A stretch of 64,000 nucleotides of DNA from Streptomyces vietnamensis (GCF_000830005.1 NZ_CP010407.1:4321001-4385000), one strand, 5' to 3'; shown: positions 50,386-60,091, numbered from the stretch's first letter. A program made the numbers and translations. The notes: generated from the letters alone by a model not told the origin.

Positions 50386-50437
50386 GGCGACGGCCTGAGC
50401 GGTGGCCGGGCGGGGCGGGTGGATCTTCACTCGCGCC

Positions 50438-51598
50438 ATGAGCACACGCACGCCGCCGGCCCCCGAAGCCGTCCCCGCGCCCGCACCCGGAGCCGCCCCC
50501 GCGCCCGGAGCCGTTCCCGCACTCGCATCCGGAGCCGGCCTCGCGCCCCTCCCGACCACACCGGTCCGTCCGCGCTCCGCGCCGCCTCCCGGGGCGCGGG
50601 CGCGGGCCGTGGTCGCCGCCCTGATGGTGGCGCTGGCCGGGACGGTCCTCCTGAACGCCCCGCCCCCGCCGCCGTCGGGGGCCGTCGCGTCCGGGGCGTC
50701 CGGGGCGTCCGGGGCGCCCGGGGAGTCCGGGGCATCCGTCGCGTCCGGGGCGCCCGCCCCCGCCACGGCGACCCGCTCCATGGCCGGGGCCGGGGCCCCC
50801 GGGGCAGCCGCCGCCACCCCCGTCACCTTTTCCGGCAAGGCCTTCGACACCTGTGAGGCGCCGTCCCTCGCCGTCATGAGGGCCTGGCGGGGGTCGCCGT
50901 ACGGGGCCGTCGGGATCTACTTCGGCGGGCGCGGGCGGGGCTGTCCCGTGCAGAAGGAGCTCACCCCCGCCTGGGTCGCCTCCGCCCACGCCATGGGCTG
51001 GCGGCTGCTGCCGCTCTTCGTCGGCTCCCAGGCGCCGTGCGTGGACTCCCTCGCCAAGCGGAAGTTCGCCATCGGCAGCAACCCCACGAGCCAGGGCACC
51101 AAGGAGGGAGGCGACGCGGTACGGGCGGCGCAGGCCTTCGGGATCGGTCCGAACAGCCCGCTCTACCTGGACATCGAGGCGTACCGGCGGGGCGACACGA
51201 GCTGCGCCGCGACCACCCTCGCCTTCGTCCGCGCCTGGAACCGGGAGGTGAAGCGCCTCGGCTACCTCCCCGGCTTCTACAGCAGCGCCGAGACGGGGGT
51301 GCGGGACATGGAGACGCAGCGGAAGGCGGGGACGAAGGACCTGCCGGACGTGATGTGGTTCGCGCGCTGGCGGGGGGTGCCGGCGCTGCTCACCGAGTCG
51401 GTGCTGCACCCGGAGGCCTGGACGCCGCACGCCCGGATCCACCAGTACGCGGGCAACGTCACCGAGACGTACGGCGGGCGCACCCTCGCGATCGACCGCA
51501 ACGCACTGGACGCGCCCGTCGCCCGCGTCGCCGCCCCCGCCCGCTTCGCGGCCCGCGTCCCCGTCCCCCTGTCGTTCGTGGCGGGCCGGCACCCCTGA
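50438..51598 (+). CDS. secreted DUF1906 glycoside-hydrolase-like protein
   Basis: 386 residues from ATG 50438; GTG 50402 is an alternative. An N-terminal cytoplasmic Pro/Ala-rich tract precedes a signal/anchor segment (about 56-75, AVVAALMVALAGTVLL), then a Ser/Gly/Ala linker with a GASGAPGESGAS repeat, then a DUF1906 domain with FDTCEAPSLAVMRAW, GIYFGGRGRGCP, SPLYLDIEAYRRGD and RIHQYAGN. The domain is a GH25-like TIM barrel linked with peptidoglycan or cell-wall turnover; the Asp-Ile-Glu motif is the likely catalytic site. Four Cys suggest disulfides. Confidence 0.88.
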   Translation: MSTRTPPAPEAVPAPAPGAAPAPGAVPALASGAGLAPLPTTPVRPRSAPPPGARARAVVAALMVALAGTVLLNAPPPPPSGAVASGASGASGAPGESGASVASGAPAPATATRSMAGAGAPGAAAATPVTFSGKAFDTCEAPSLAVMRAWRGSPYGAVGIYFGGRGRGCPVQKELTPAWVASAHAMGWRLLPLFVGSQAPCVDSLAKRKFAIGSNPTSQGTKEGGDAVRAAQAFGIGPNSPLYLDIEAYRRGDTSCAATTLAFVRAWNREVKRLGYLPGFYSSAETGVRDMETQRKAGTKDLPDVMWFARWRGVPALLTESVLHPEAWTPHARIHQYAGNVTETYGGRTLAIDRNALDAPVARVAAPARFAARVPVPLSFVAGRHP

Positions 51599-51772
51599 GG
51601 GCGGCGGTCCACCGTGCCCGGCACCCCTGAACCGGGCATCGACCCTGAGCCGGGTGGAGAGGGTCTCCACCCAGAGGAGGTGGAGGCATCCCCACCCCTA
51701 CAACCTGAGGCGGACGGCGGTTCGGGACCTGGGGCCGATCCGCCGGTGTCCGTGCCCTCCTAGCGTGGAGTC

Positions 51773-52318
51773 ATGACTCCGCCACCCTCTGGCCCCGTCT
51801 GCGCCGGTGCCTCGCAGTACGCGTCGTACCCGACCTTCACCTCGTACGTACGGGCGCGTGGGCCCGTCCTCCTGCGCACCGCGCGCTCCCTCACCGCCAA
51901 CCCCTCGGACGCGGAGGACCTCCTCCAGACCGCGCTCGCCAAGACCTTCATGGCCTGGGAGCGCATCGAGGACCACCGCGCCCTGGACGGCTACGTCCGC
52001 CGCGCGCTGCTGAACACGCGGACGTCGCAGTGGCGCAAGCGCAAGGTCGACGAGTTCGTGTGCGAGGAGCTGCCCGAGCCCGCCGGCCTCCCGGAGCCGG
52101 ACCCGGCCGAGCGGCAGGTGCTGCACGACGCGATGTGGCGCGCGATCCTGAAGCTGCCGGAGCGGCAGCGCCAGATGGTGGTCCTGCGGTACTACGAGGA
52201 CCTCAGCGAGGCCCAGACGGCCGAGGTGCTCGGGGTGTCGGTCGGGACGGTCAAGAGCGCGGTGTCCCGGGCGCTCGGCAAGCTCCGCGAGGACCCGGAG
52301 CTGACGCCCGTACGGTGA
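51773..52318 (+). CDS. SigE-family RNA polymerase sigma factor
   Basis: 181 residues. Region 2: FTSYVRARGPVLLRTARSL, DAEDLLQTALAKTFMAWERI. Region 4: LPERQRQMVVLRYYEDLSEA and the HTH AEVLGVSVGTVKSAVSRAL. This matches the SigE-type ECF group common in Streptomyces with a WRKRKVDE segment between. The N-terminus has a short extension. No anti-sigma gene is adjacent; the following fadD gene is 138 bp downstream across two inverted repeats. Confidence 0.92.
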   Translation: MTPPPSGPVCAGASQYASYPTFTSYVRARGPVLLRTARSLTANPSDAEDLLQTALAKTFMAWERIEDHRALDGYVRRALLNTRTSQWRKRKVDEFVCEELPEPAGLPEPDPAERQVLHDAMWRAILKLPERQRQMVVLRYYEDLSEAQTAEVLGVSVGTVKSAVSRALGKLREDPELTPVR

Positions 52319-52344
52319 ACCACCCGCTCGACCAGGCCGCTTCC

Positions 52345-52401
52345 GCCAGTAATCACTGGCAATTTACGTACTCTCGGGTAGTGACATACCGCGCGGTACG
52401 T
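52345..52401. promoter_or_regulatory. two inverted repeats upstream of the acyl-CoA ligase gene
   Basis: GCCAGT-AATC-ACTGGC at 52345-52360 is a perfect inverted repeat. ACATACCGCGCGGTACGT at 52384-52401 is an 18-bp palindrome with one mismatch and a perfect 12-bp core TACCGCGCGGTA. The second lies 54 bp before the GTG start and has the form of TetR-family fatty-acid regulator sites. The intervening sequence is AT-rich (AATTTACGTACT) and could contain the promoter. Confidence 0.55.
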
Positions 52402-52455
52402 GCGCAGAATCTCCACACCCCTTCTGCCACGTAGCGCCCACCGGGAGGACGCCCC

Positions 52456-54108
<1,653 letters not shown>

Positions 54109-54115
54109 TGCCCCC

Positions 54116-54155
54116 ATCGGCACCAACCGGCCCCACGGGGCTAGTTGGTGCCGAT
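54116..54155. terminator. bidirectional terminator between fadD and the hybrid kinase gene
   Basis: Perfect 12-bp stem (ATCGGCACCAAC / GTTGGTGCCGAT) with a 16-nt loop that itself can pair (GGCCCC/GGGGC). It begins eight bases after the fadD stop and includes the last codons of the convergent gene. Confidence 0.8.
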
Positions 54156-57100
54156 CTTCGCGAGCAGGTCGACGATCCGCGCCTGCACCTCGGCGCTGTT
54201 CGAGCGCTCGGCGAGGAACAGGACCGTCTCGCCGGAGTCGAGCTTCGCCAGCTCCTCCTCGGCGAGGTCGGCCGAGGTGTAGACGACGAGCGGGGTGTGG
54301 TTCAACTGCCCGTTCGCGCGCAGCCAGTCGATGATCCCGGCCCGGCGGCGGCGCACCTGCATCAGGTCCATCACCACCAGGTTCGGCCGGGTCTGGGTGG
54401 CCAGCATGACCGCCTCGGAGTCCGTCTCCGCCTGCGCGACCTGCATCCCGCGCCGCTCCAGGGTGGCCGCGAGCGCCTCCGCGATGGTCTCGTTCTCCTC
54501 GATCAGCAGGACCCGGGACGGGTGCTGCTCGCTGTCGCGGGGCGCCAGCGCCTTGAGGAGCACGGCCGGATCGGCGCCGTACGCCTCCTCCCGGGTCGCC
54601 TGCCCGAGCCCGGCCGCGAGCAGCACCGGCACCTCGGCGGCGACGGCCGCCTGACGCAGCGACTGCAGCGCGGTACGGGTGATGGGGCCGGTCAGCGGGT
54701 CGACGAAGAGCGCGGCCGGGAAGGCGGCGATCTGGGCGTCGACCTCCTCGCGGGAGTGCACGATCACCGGCCGGTAGCCGCGGTCGCTCAGCGCCTGCTG
54801 GGTGGAGACGTCGGGCGCGGGCCAGACGAGCAGCCGGCGCGGGTTGTCGAGGGGCTCCGGGGGCAGCTCGTCGTCCACGGGCTGCGGGGCCGGCCGGTTG
54901 GCGACCTCGACCGCGCCGCCGGGACCGTCGAGCGGCTCGGGCCCCTCGGCGGAACCCTCGGCGGGCGCTCCTATGGCGTACGCGCGGCCTTCGGCCGGGG
55001 TGTCGTGCGGCGAGGGCGCGGGCGCCGTCGGCTGCGGGTGGGGCCTGGCCTCCACGGCCGGGACCGGCGGGTCGATCTCGGGCGGGGTGGCGAGCCTGCG
55101 CCGCCGCCCCGAGCCGTTGGACGGCGCGGCGGGGGCCGGTGGCACGAACGGGACGCCCTGCCCGAGCGTACGGACGCTGAACGCCCGCCCCTGGGTCGAG
55201 TCCTTGGACACGGTCGCCGGCATCGGCAGCTCGGGCGGCAGCGGTACGGAACCGGTGCCGGTCCCGGTGGCGGTCTGGGGCACGGGCTGCGGCTGCCGGG
55301 GCTGCTGCGGCTGCTGCGGCTGGGGTACGGCCTCCGGCGCGTCCTCCGGCTGCGGGACCGCCACGGCCCGGCGCCGACCGGTCGGCTCGATCGCGATCGG
55401 GGACCCGGCCTGCGGGTGGGGCTGCGGCGGCGTGTGGTCGGCGCCCGGGACGTCCCGTACGGGCTCGTGCCGTCCCTCGTCCGGGACCGGCAGCGGGCCG
55501 GCCACGGGAGCGGCGGCCGGCGGCGCCGTCTCGGCGTCACGGTCGACATCGGCGGGCGGCAGCGCGAACGGCGTGCGGGGCCCGGCCTCGGCGGCGGCCG
55601 CCCGCTCCTGCGCGGCGGCCAGCGCGCGCCGACGGCGCCCGCTCGGCGGCGCCGGAGCCTCCTCGGGAGCGGAAGCGACGGCCGGCAGGGCACGGGCCAG
55701 GGCGGGGGCCCCGGACGGCTCGACGGCGACGCCCTGCGGCGGCACGGCCGCACCGAGCGCGGCACGCCCCTGCGCGCCCTCGGCGGCGGTCACCACGGAG
55801 CCCTCGGCGGGCCTGCCCCGACGGCGCCCGGTGGGCTCCACGGGGGCGGGCGCGGCGGAGTGCACGGCGACGTTCTGCTGGGCGGGGATCAGCTCGGCGG
55901 GACCGGCGGCCTCTCCCGTACGGGCACGGCGGCGGCCACTGGGCTCGGCACCGCCCTCGGGCGCGACCGCGCTCTCCAGGAAGGCGTCCGTCGATCCGCG
56001 CCGGGCCCGCCGCCGCCCACCACCGGAGGTCTCGGAGCCCGGCCCGCCGGCCATGACGGCACCGGAGGCCGCGCCGGGGCCGGGAACCATGCCGGAACCC
56101 GCGCCCGGAGCCGTACCCGGGCCGGGGATCCCGCCGGGGGCGACGACGGACGGCGAGTCGGCACCGATGCCGGAGGCGGGGACAGGACCGGAAGCGGAAG
56201 CCGGGACAGGACCGGAGGCGGAAGCCGGGACAGGTCCGGAGGTGGAGGCCGGGACAGGTCCGGAGGTGGAGGCCGGGACAGGTCCGAGGGCGAGGCCCGG
56301 GCCGGTGACCGGCCCCGTGGTCGGCCCTGCGACCGACCCCGAGCCCGACCCCGACTGCGGCCCTGACGGCGACCCCGAGTTCGGCCCCGAGTTCGAGCCT
56401 GCGTCCGGTCCCGAAGCCTGTGCGGGCAGGGCGAGGGCCTCGCGCCCGCCCGAGGGCCCGTTGTTCCGCAGCGCCGGCGCGGGGACGGTCCCCCGACCCG
56501 CGCCGACCGGCACTTCGAGGACGTACGCGCCGCCGCTCGTGCCCGGCACCTCGTGGGTCTGCACGACACCGCCGTGCGCCGCCACGATCCCGCGCACGAC
56601 GGGCCCGTGGACCGGGTCGCCGCCCGCGTACGGGCCGCGGACCTCGATCCGTACGACGTCACCGCGCTGTGCGGCCGCGACGACGATCGTGGAGTCGCTC
56701 GGGGTCCGCTCGGCCTTGCTCTTGCCGGTCGCGTCGACGCCGGCGACGTCCGCGACGAGATGGGCGAGGGCGGTCGTCAGCCGGGCCGCGTCGACCTCGG
56801 CCTCGATGGGCGGGGCGTGCACGGCGAACTGGGCGCGGCCGGGCCCGATCAGCTCCACGGCGCTGTCGATGCCCGCGGACACGATCCCGTCGAGCAGGAC
56901 GACGGACTTGTCGAGCTTCTCCGTGCCGGCGTCGAGCCGCTGGTAGCCGAGGACGTTGTCGACGAGCGAGGTCATCCGGGCGTATCCGGCGGCCAGGTGG
57001 TGCAGGACCTGGTTGGCCTCGGGCCACAGCTGCCCGGCGTCGTCGGCGGCGAGGGTGCCGAGCTGGGTGCGGAGCTCCTCCAGGGGCCCGCGCAACGACT

Positions 57101-58067
57101 CGGCGAGGACGGCGGTCAGCTGCTCGTGGCGGGCGGCGAGGGAGGCGTACCTCTCCTCCTGCGCCTCGCGCTCGGCCGCGTGCCGCTCGGCGCGGTCGGC
57201 GAGCTCGGCGGCGTGCCGCTCGGCGCGGTCGGCGAGCTCGGCGGCGTGCTCCTCGACGAGCTGCTCGTACGGCCTGCGGTCGGTGAAGGTCATCACCGCG
57301 CCGACGAGCTGGTCCCCGTCGCGCACCGGAGCGGTCGTCAGGTCGACCGGGACCCGCTCGCCCTTCTTCGACCACAGGACCTGCCCGCGGACCCGGTGCT
57401 TGCGGCCGGACTTGAGGGTGTCGGCGAGCGGGGACTCCTCGTACGGGAAGGGCTCGCCGTCGGCGCGCTTGGCGAGGATCAGCGGGTGCAGCTCCTGGCC
57501 GCCGAGCTCGCCGGCGCGGTAGCCGAGGATCTGCGCGGCGGCGGGGTTCACGAGGACGACCCGACCGTCGGTGTCGGTGCCGACGACTCCCTCGGCCGCG
57601 GCGCGCAGGATCATCTCGGTCTGGCGCTGCGAGCGGGCGAGTTCGGCCTCGGTGTCGAGGGTGCCGGTGAGGTCCCGCACGACGAGCATGAGCAGCTCGT
57701 CGCCGGTGTAGCCGCCGTACGAGTCGTAGGCCTCGCGGCCGTCCTCCAGGCTGGCGCTGGTCACCTCGACGGGGAACTCGGAGCGGTCCGTGCGGCGGGC
57801 GATCATCCGGGTCGGCTTGGTGCGGCCGCGCTCGTCGGCGCCGTCGGGGCGGCGCATGGAGCCGGGGATGAGGCGCGAGTCGAAGGTGGGCAGCAGATCG
57901 AGCAGGCCGCGTCCGACGAGCGCGGTGCCGGGCGTCTCGAACATGCCGAGGGCGATGGTGTTGGCGTTGACGACCGTGCCGTTGCAGTTGACGAGCACGA
58001 GGCCGTCGGGGAGGGCGTCGAGTATGGCTGCGAGGCGAGCAGCGCCTCGGGATGGCCTGCTGCTCAC
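54141..58067 (-). CDS. large soluble hybrid histidine-kinase-like protein with degenerate core
   Basis: 1308 residues from GTG 58067 after GGAGGAA. Two PAS domains (about 10-130 and 155-280), a coiled coil with repeated AELADRAERHA, then a DHp-like helix where the usual S-H-E-L-R motif reads A-E-S-L-R, so the phospho-acceptor His is missing. The ATPase part has HLVADVA in place of the N box and a weak G1. A 600-residue Pro/Ala/Gly linker follows with six GRRR motifs and a GPVPAS repeat. The C-terminus has two receiver-like domains: the first degenerate (ALFVDPLTG), the second with VVMDLM and YTSAD but EE instead of DD. No membrane segment. Possibly a pseudokinase scaffold related to OsaA-type proteins. 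Confidence 0.9.
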   Translation of the reverse strand: MSSRPSRGAARLAAILDALPDGLVLVNCNGTVVNANTIALGMFETPGTALVGRGLLDLLPTFDSRLIPGSMRRPDGADERGRTKPTRMIARRTDRSEFPVEVTSASLEDGREAYDSYGGYTGDELLMLVVRDLTGTLDTEAELARSQRQTEMILRAAAEGVVGTDTDGRVVLVNPAAAQILGYRAGELGGQELHPLILAKRADGEPFPYEESPLADTLKSGRKHRVRGQVLWSKKGERVPVDLTTAPVRDGDQLVGAVMTFTDRRPYEQLVEEHAAELADRAERHAAELADRAERHAAEREAQEERYASLAARHEQLTAVLAESLRGPLEELRTQLGTLAADDAGQLWPEANQVLHHLAAGYARMTSLVDNVLGYQRLDAGTEKLDKSVVLLDGIVSAGIDSAVELIGPGRAQFAVHAPPIEAEVDAARLTTALAHLVADVAGVDATGKSKAERTPSDSTIVVAAAQRGDVVRIEVRGPYAGGDPVHGPVVRGIVAAHGGVVQTHEVPGTSGGAYVLEVPVGAGRGTVPAPALRNNGPSGGREALALPAQASGPDAGSNSGPNSGSPSGPQSGSGSGSVAGPTTGPVTGPGLALGPVPASTSGPVPASTSGPVPASASGPVPASASGPVPASGIGADSPSVVAPGGIPGPGTAPGAGSGMVPGPGAASGAVMAGGPGSETSGGGRRRARRGSTDAFLESAVAPEGGAEPSGRRRARTGEAAGPAELIPAQQNVAVHSAAPAPVEPTGRRRGRPAEGSVVTAAEGAQGRAALGAAVPPQGVAVEPSGAPALARALPAVASAPEEAPAPPSGRRRRALAAAQERAAAAEAGPRTPFALPPADVDRDAETAPPAAAPVAGPLPVPDEGRHEPVRDVPGADHTPPQPHPQAGSPIAIEPTGRRRAVAVPQPEDAPEAVPQPQQPQQPRQPQPVPQTATGTGTGSVPLPPELPMPATVSKDSTQGRAFSVRTLGQGVPFVPPAPAAPSNGSGRRRRLATPPEIDPPVPAVEARPHPQPTAPAPSPHDTPAEGRAYAIGAPAEGSAEGPEPLDGPGGAVEVANRPAPQPVDDELPPEPLDNPRRLLVWPAPDVSTQQALSDRGYRPVIVHSREEVDAQIAAFPAALFVDPLTGPITRTALQSLRQAAVAAEVPVLLAAGLGQATREEAYGADPAVLLKALAPRDSEQHPSRVLLIEENETIAEALAATLERRGMQVAQAETDSEAVMLATQTRPNLVVMDLMQVRRRRAGIIDWLRANGQLNHTPLVVYTSADLAEEELAKLDSGETVLFLAERSNSAEVQARIVDLLAKIGTN

Positions 58068-58182
58068 GACGACGCTTCCTCCCTGACGCACTGCATGCGC
58101 ATGCCCTGTCGGCCGGCCGGTCCCATCTTGCCCCTCGGGCCCCGGCCTGTCACTGAGGGGAGTCTAAGGGAGCCTCCGACCG

Positions 58183-58635
58183 TCATCCCCGGGCAAGGGG
58201 AAGCAGAGGCTCCAGATTCTTCCAGCGGTCGATCTCGCACCCGTTCGCCCGGGAGAAGCGGGCGTCGACCTCGCGGCCCTGCCAGACGCCGGTGACGTGG
58301 GCGAGGGCGGGCCCGCCGTACACCTCGGTGCACATCTGGTCCGAGGGGACGGGCAGGAACGGGTCGCCACCCTCCCTCGCCAACTGCCCGAGCCGCTCAC
58401 AGGCGCCCTCGGCGGCCGGGTGATCACCCTCGGCGCGCTCGCCACAGCTCAACCGGAAGGTGCCGTCGGAGCCGGGGGAGCCACTCTTCTCGACCGTCAC
58501 GGTCAGGATGTCGGGCGACTCGCTCGACACGGTCGACCCGGTCGAGGAGAACGGGAGCGGCGACGGCAGGGGACCGAGGCCGGCGGCCCCGACGGTGGCG
58601 GTGGCGAGGGTCGCGAGGACGAGACTGCGCAGCAT
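58183..58635 (-). CDS. secreted subtilisin inhibitor-like (SSI) protease inhibitor
   Basis: 150 residues from ATG 58635, with GGAG ten bases upstream. Signal peptide MLRSLVLATLATATVGAAG. The mature part has the SSI pattern: ILTVTVEKSG, RLSCGERAEGDHPAAEGACE (first disulfide), DQMCTEVYGGPALAHV reactive loop and VTGVWQGREVDARFSRANGC (second disulfide). SSI of S. albogriseolus reads MCPMVYDP with P1 Met; here the aligned P1 is Glu, pointing to a Glu-specific serine protease as target. Upstream of the giant kinase gene on the same strand, 115 bp apart, but probably a separate unit. Confidence 0.93.
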   Translation of the reverse strand: MLRSLVLATLATATVGAAGLGPLPSPLPFSSTGSTVSSESPDILTVTVEKSGSPGSDGTFRLSCGERAEGDHPAAEGACERLGQLAREGGDPFLPVPSDQMCTEVYGGPALAHVTGVWQGREVDARFSRANGCEIDRWKNLEPLLPLARG

Positions 58636-58767
58636 GCGGATCTCCAGGAGCACGGGAGTACGGAGGGCGCGGGTGCACGGCGCGCCCGCCCCCTCTAACG
58701 CTCCGGGCGCCGGGGCGTTGCGCAAGCGGGGTGCGCCGGGCGGGGCGGGACAGAGTGCCGTGGGGCT

Positions 58768-58794
58768 TTGCTATGACCCCCGGAGGACTAGTAC
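58768..58794 (+). promoter_or_regulatory. possible tRNA promoter
   Basis: TTGCTA at 58768-58773 and TAGTAC at 58789-58794 are spaced 15 bp, resembling a weak -35/-10 pair about 78 bp before tRNA-Ser(GCU). Spacing is short, so confidence is low. The rest of 58636-58871 holds no gene. Confidence 0.3.
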
Positions 58795-58871
58795 GGTGAG
58801 AATCGATTGGTGACAGCCGGTTCGCCTGTGTCATCATCTGCACGCACCACTCGCGTAGGCGCGCGGTGCGA

Positions 58872-58962
58872 GGAGGCGTCGCCTAGTCCGGTCTATGGCG
58901 CCGCACTGCTAATGCGGTTTGGGTTTTAAAGCCCATCGAGGGTTCAAATCCCTCCGCCTCCG
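58872..58962 (+). tRNA. tRNA-Ser (anticodon GCU)
   Basis: 91 nt. Acceptor stem GGAGGCG pairs with CGCCTCC, anticodon stem-loop CCGCA-CTGCTAA-TGCGG with anticodon GCT at 58908-58910, a long class II variable arm and T-arm GAGGG-TTCAAAT-CCCTC. CCA is not encoded. It reads AGC/AGU serine codons. A terminator starts nine bases later. Confidence 0.97.
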
Positions 58963-58970
58963 CCCCTACC

Positions 58971-58999
58971 GAAGCCCCGGCCCCCAAGGCCGGGGCTTC
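58971..58999 (+). terminator. terminator after tRNA-Ser(GCU)
   Basis: Perfect 12-bp stem (GAAGCCCCGGCC / GGCCGGGGCTTC) with loop CCCAA. The following stretch to 59210 holds no supported gene; it has pyrimidine-rich CTTCTTCC repeats. Confidence 0.85.
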
Positions 59000-59210
59000 G
59001 GCCGTTCTCGGGATCTTCTTCCGCGAGCCTCTTCCCCCACGGGCTTCTTCCGCGGCCTTCTTCCATGACTCGACGACGAGACGGTGTGACCCCGGTCTCT
59101 TTCCGCGTCTTTTCGCCCCGCGAACCCTCGCGACCGCCACCTGTCCGCCGATCCGCGCTCGACCCTCGGCGCGACGTTTTCGCAGGTCAGAGGGGGTGAG
59201 GGGAATGGAT

Positions 59211-59239
59211 TTCACATGACGGCGGGACTCATGTAATGT
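59211..59239 (+). promoter_or_regulatory. promoter for tRNA-Arg
   Basis: TTCACA at 59211-59216 and TAATGT at 59234-59239 are separated by exactly 17 bp, a good vegetative (HrdB-type) promoter, 63 bp upstream of tRNA-Arg(ACG). The local sequence is AT-rich for this genome. Confidence 0.6.
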
Positions 59240-59302
59240 TCTTCCTGTCGCCGGGACAGCGGGCCGAAAGGGCCGGGGAACGGAGACAAGAACTAAAAAC
59301 AA

Positions 59303-59375
59303 GCACTCGTAGCTTAACGGATAGAGCATCTGACTACGGATCAGAAGGTTGCAGGTTCGAATCCTGCCGAGTGCA
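59303..59375 (+). tRNA. tRNA-Arg (anticodon ACG)
   Basis: 73 nt. Acceptor stem GCACTCG / CGAGTGC, D-arm with AGCTTAACGGATAGAGCA, anticodon stem-loop TCTGA-CTACGGA-TCAGA with anticodon ACG at 59336-59338, T-arm GCAGG-TTCGAAT-CCTGC. The first anticodon base should be deaminated to inosine. This tRNA is a common integration site for actinobacterial elements; no integrase is in the window. Confidence 0.97.
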
Positions 59376-59384
59376 CACAGGTGA

Positions 59385-59410
59385 GAGGCCCGGACGAGAG
59401 TCCGGGCCTC
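59385..59410 (+). terminator. terminator after tRNA-Arg
   Basis: Perfect 11-bp stem (GAGGCCCGGAC / GTCCGGGCCTC) with a GAGA loop, followed by TTGCGTTG. Confidence 0.85.
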
Positions 59411-59484
59411 TTGCGTTGTGGGGCCGTACAGCGGCGAAGTGCAGCGGGCGAGTGCAGGTGGGTCGCTCGGCGGACAATGGCTGC

Positions 59485-59904
59485 ATGGCGTTGACGGTGT
59501 GGGTCGACGGCTGGCAGATCCAGTGCTGCGGAGAGAGCTTCGCGCCCGGGGACGTCGTCTCGTGGACGCTGCTGGAGGTCGGCCCGGAGGACTACGCCGA
59601 CGTCGTCGGTGGCGAGCGTGCGGCCGGGATCGGTTTCCGCGAGGAGCATCACGGCCGGCAGGAGGGGCGCGCGCCCCTCTCGGTGGAGGTGGTGTCGATC
59701 GTCGAGGTGCACTGCCGTTACGGGGTGTCCCCGGGCGCCACGGACAAGGCGAACCGCCCCGTTCCGGGGACGACCGTGCTGGTTCCGGTCGAGGAGGCGG
59801 ACGGATGGGCGAAGGCCAGGCCGGGCGTGAGCTTCGCGGGCTATCTGGTGACCGCCCGGCGCGCCGCGGACGGGCCGGAAGGCGCGGCTGCGCGCGGTCG
59901 ATGA
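59485..59904 (+). CDS. DUF6578-like protein, probably frameshifted near its C-terminus
   Basis: 139 residues from ATG 59485 (ALTVWVDGWQIQCCGESFAP, DVVSWTLLEVGPEDYADVV, then SFAGYLVTARRAADGPEG). It resembles the Streptomyces DUF6578 family (from memory). The frame ends AAARGR, but a different frame from about 59873 continues as RLRAVDEDPGLTPYLVLG and ends at 60004, with a protein-like composition and codon bias. The two pieces probably belong to one protein of about 170-180 residues, split by an indel around 59870-59890. Function unknown. Confidence 0.75.
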   Translation: MALTVWVDGWQIQCCGESFAPGDVVSWTLLEVGPEDYADVVGGERAAGIGFREEHHGRQEGRAPLSVEVVSIVEVHCRYGVSPGATDKANRPVPGTTVLVPVEEADGWAKARPGVSFAGYLVTARRAADGPEGAAARGR

Positions 59905-60004
59905 GGATCCCGGCCTGACGCCCTATCTGGTGCTCGGATTCGACAAGTACGACTACGACTGCAGCTACGAACGCACCTCTGCAGACCCCGAATTCGGCCG
60001 GTAG
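59873..60004 (+). pseudogene. out-of-frame C-terminal continuation of the DUF6578-like gene
   Basis: In frame 2 the stretch codes for RKARLRAVDEDPGLTPYLV and then GFDKYDYDCSYERTSADPEFGR before TAG 60002-60004. It has high third-position GC and no start or ribosome binding site of its own, so it is best read as the detached end of the preceding gene. Confidence 0.6.
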
Positions 60005-60091
60005 CGGTTCTGTCGCGCGTGCCCGGAGGGGCGGCAGCCGGGGCTGCGGAGGGCGCCGCTCTCCGGGAGGGCGCCCGTTCCGCGGGCCGGG

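Noticed and set aside
58883..59329. 148-residue minus-strand frame antisense to tRNA-Ser(GCU) and reaching into tRNA-Arg(ACG)
   Set aside because: It starts inside the tRNA-Arg sequence, reads through the tRNA-Ser terminator and into the tRNA-Ser gene, and encodes no recognisable domain.
59303..59375. tRNA-Arg as an occupied integration site
   Set aside because: No integrase, excisionase or duplicated tRNA 3' end was found downstream within the window.
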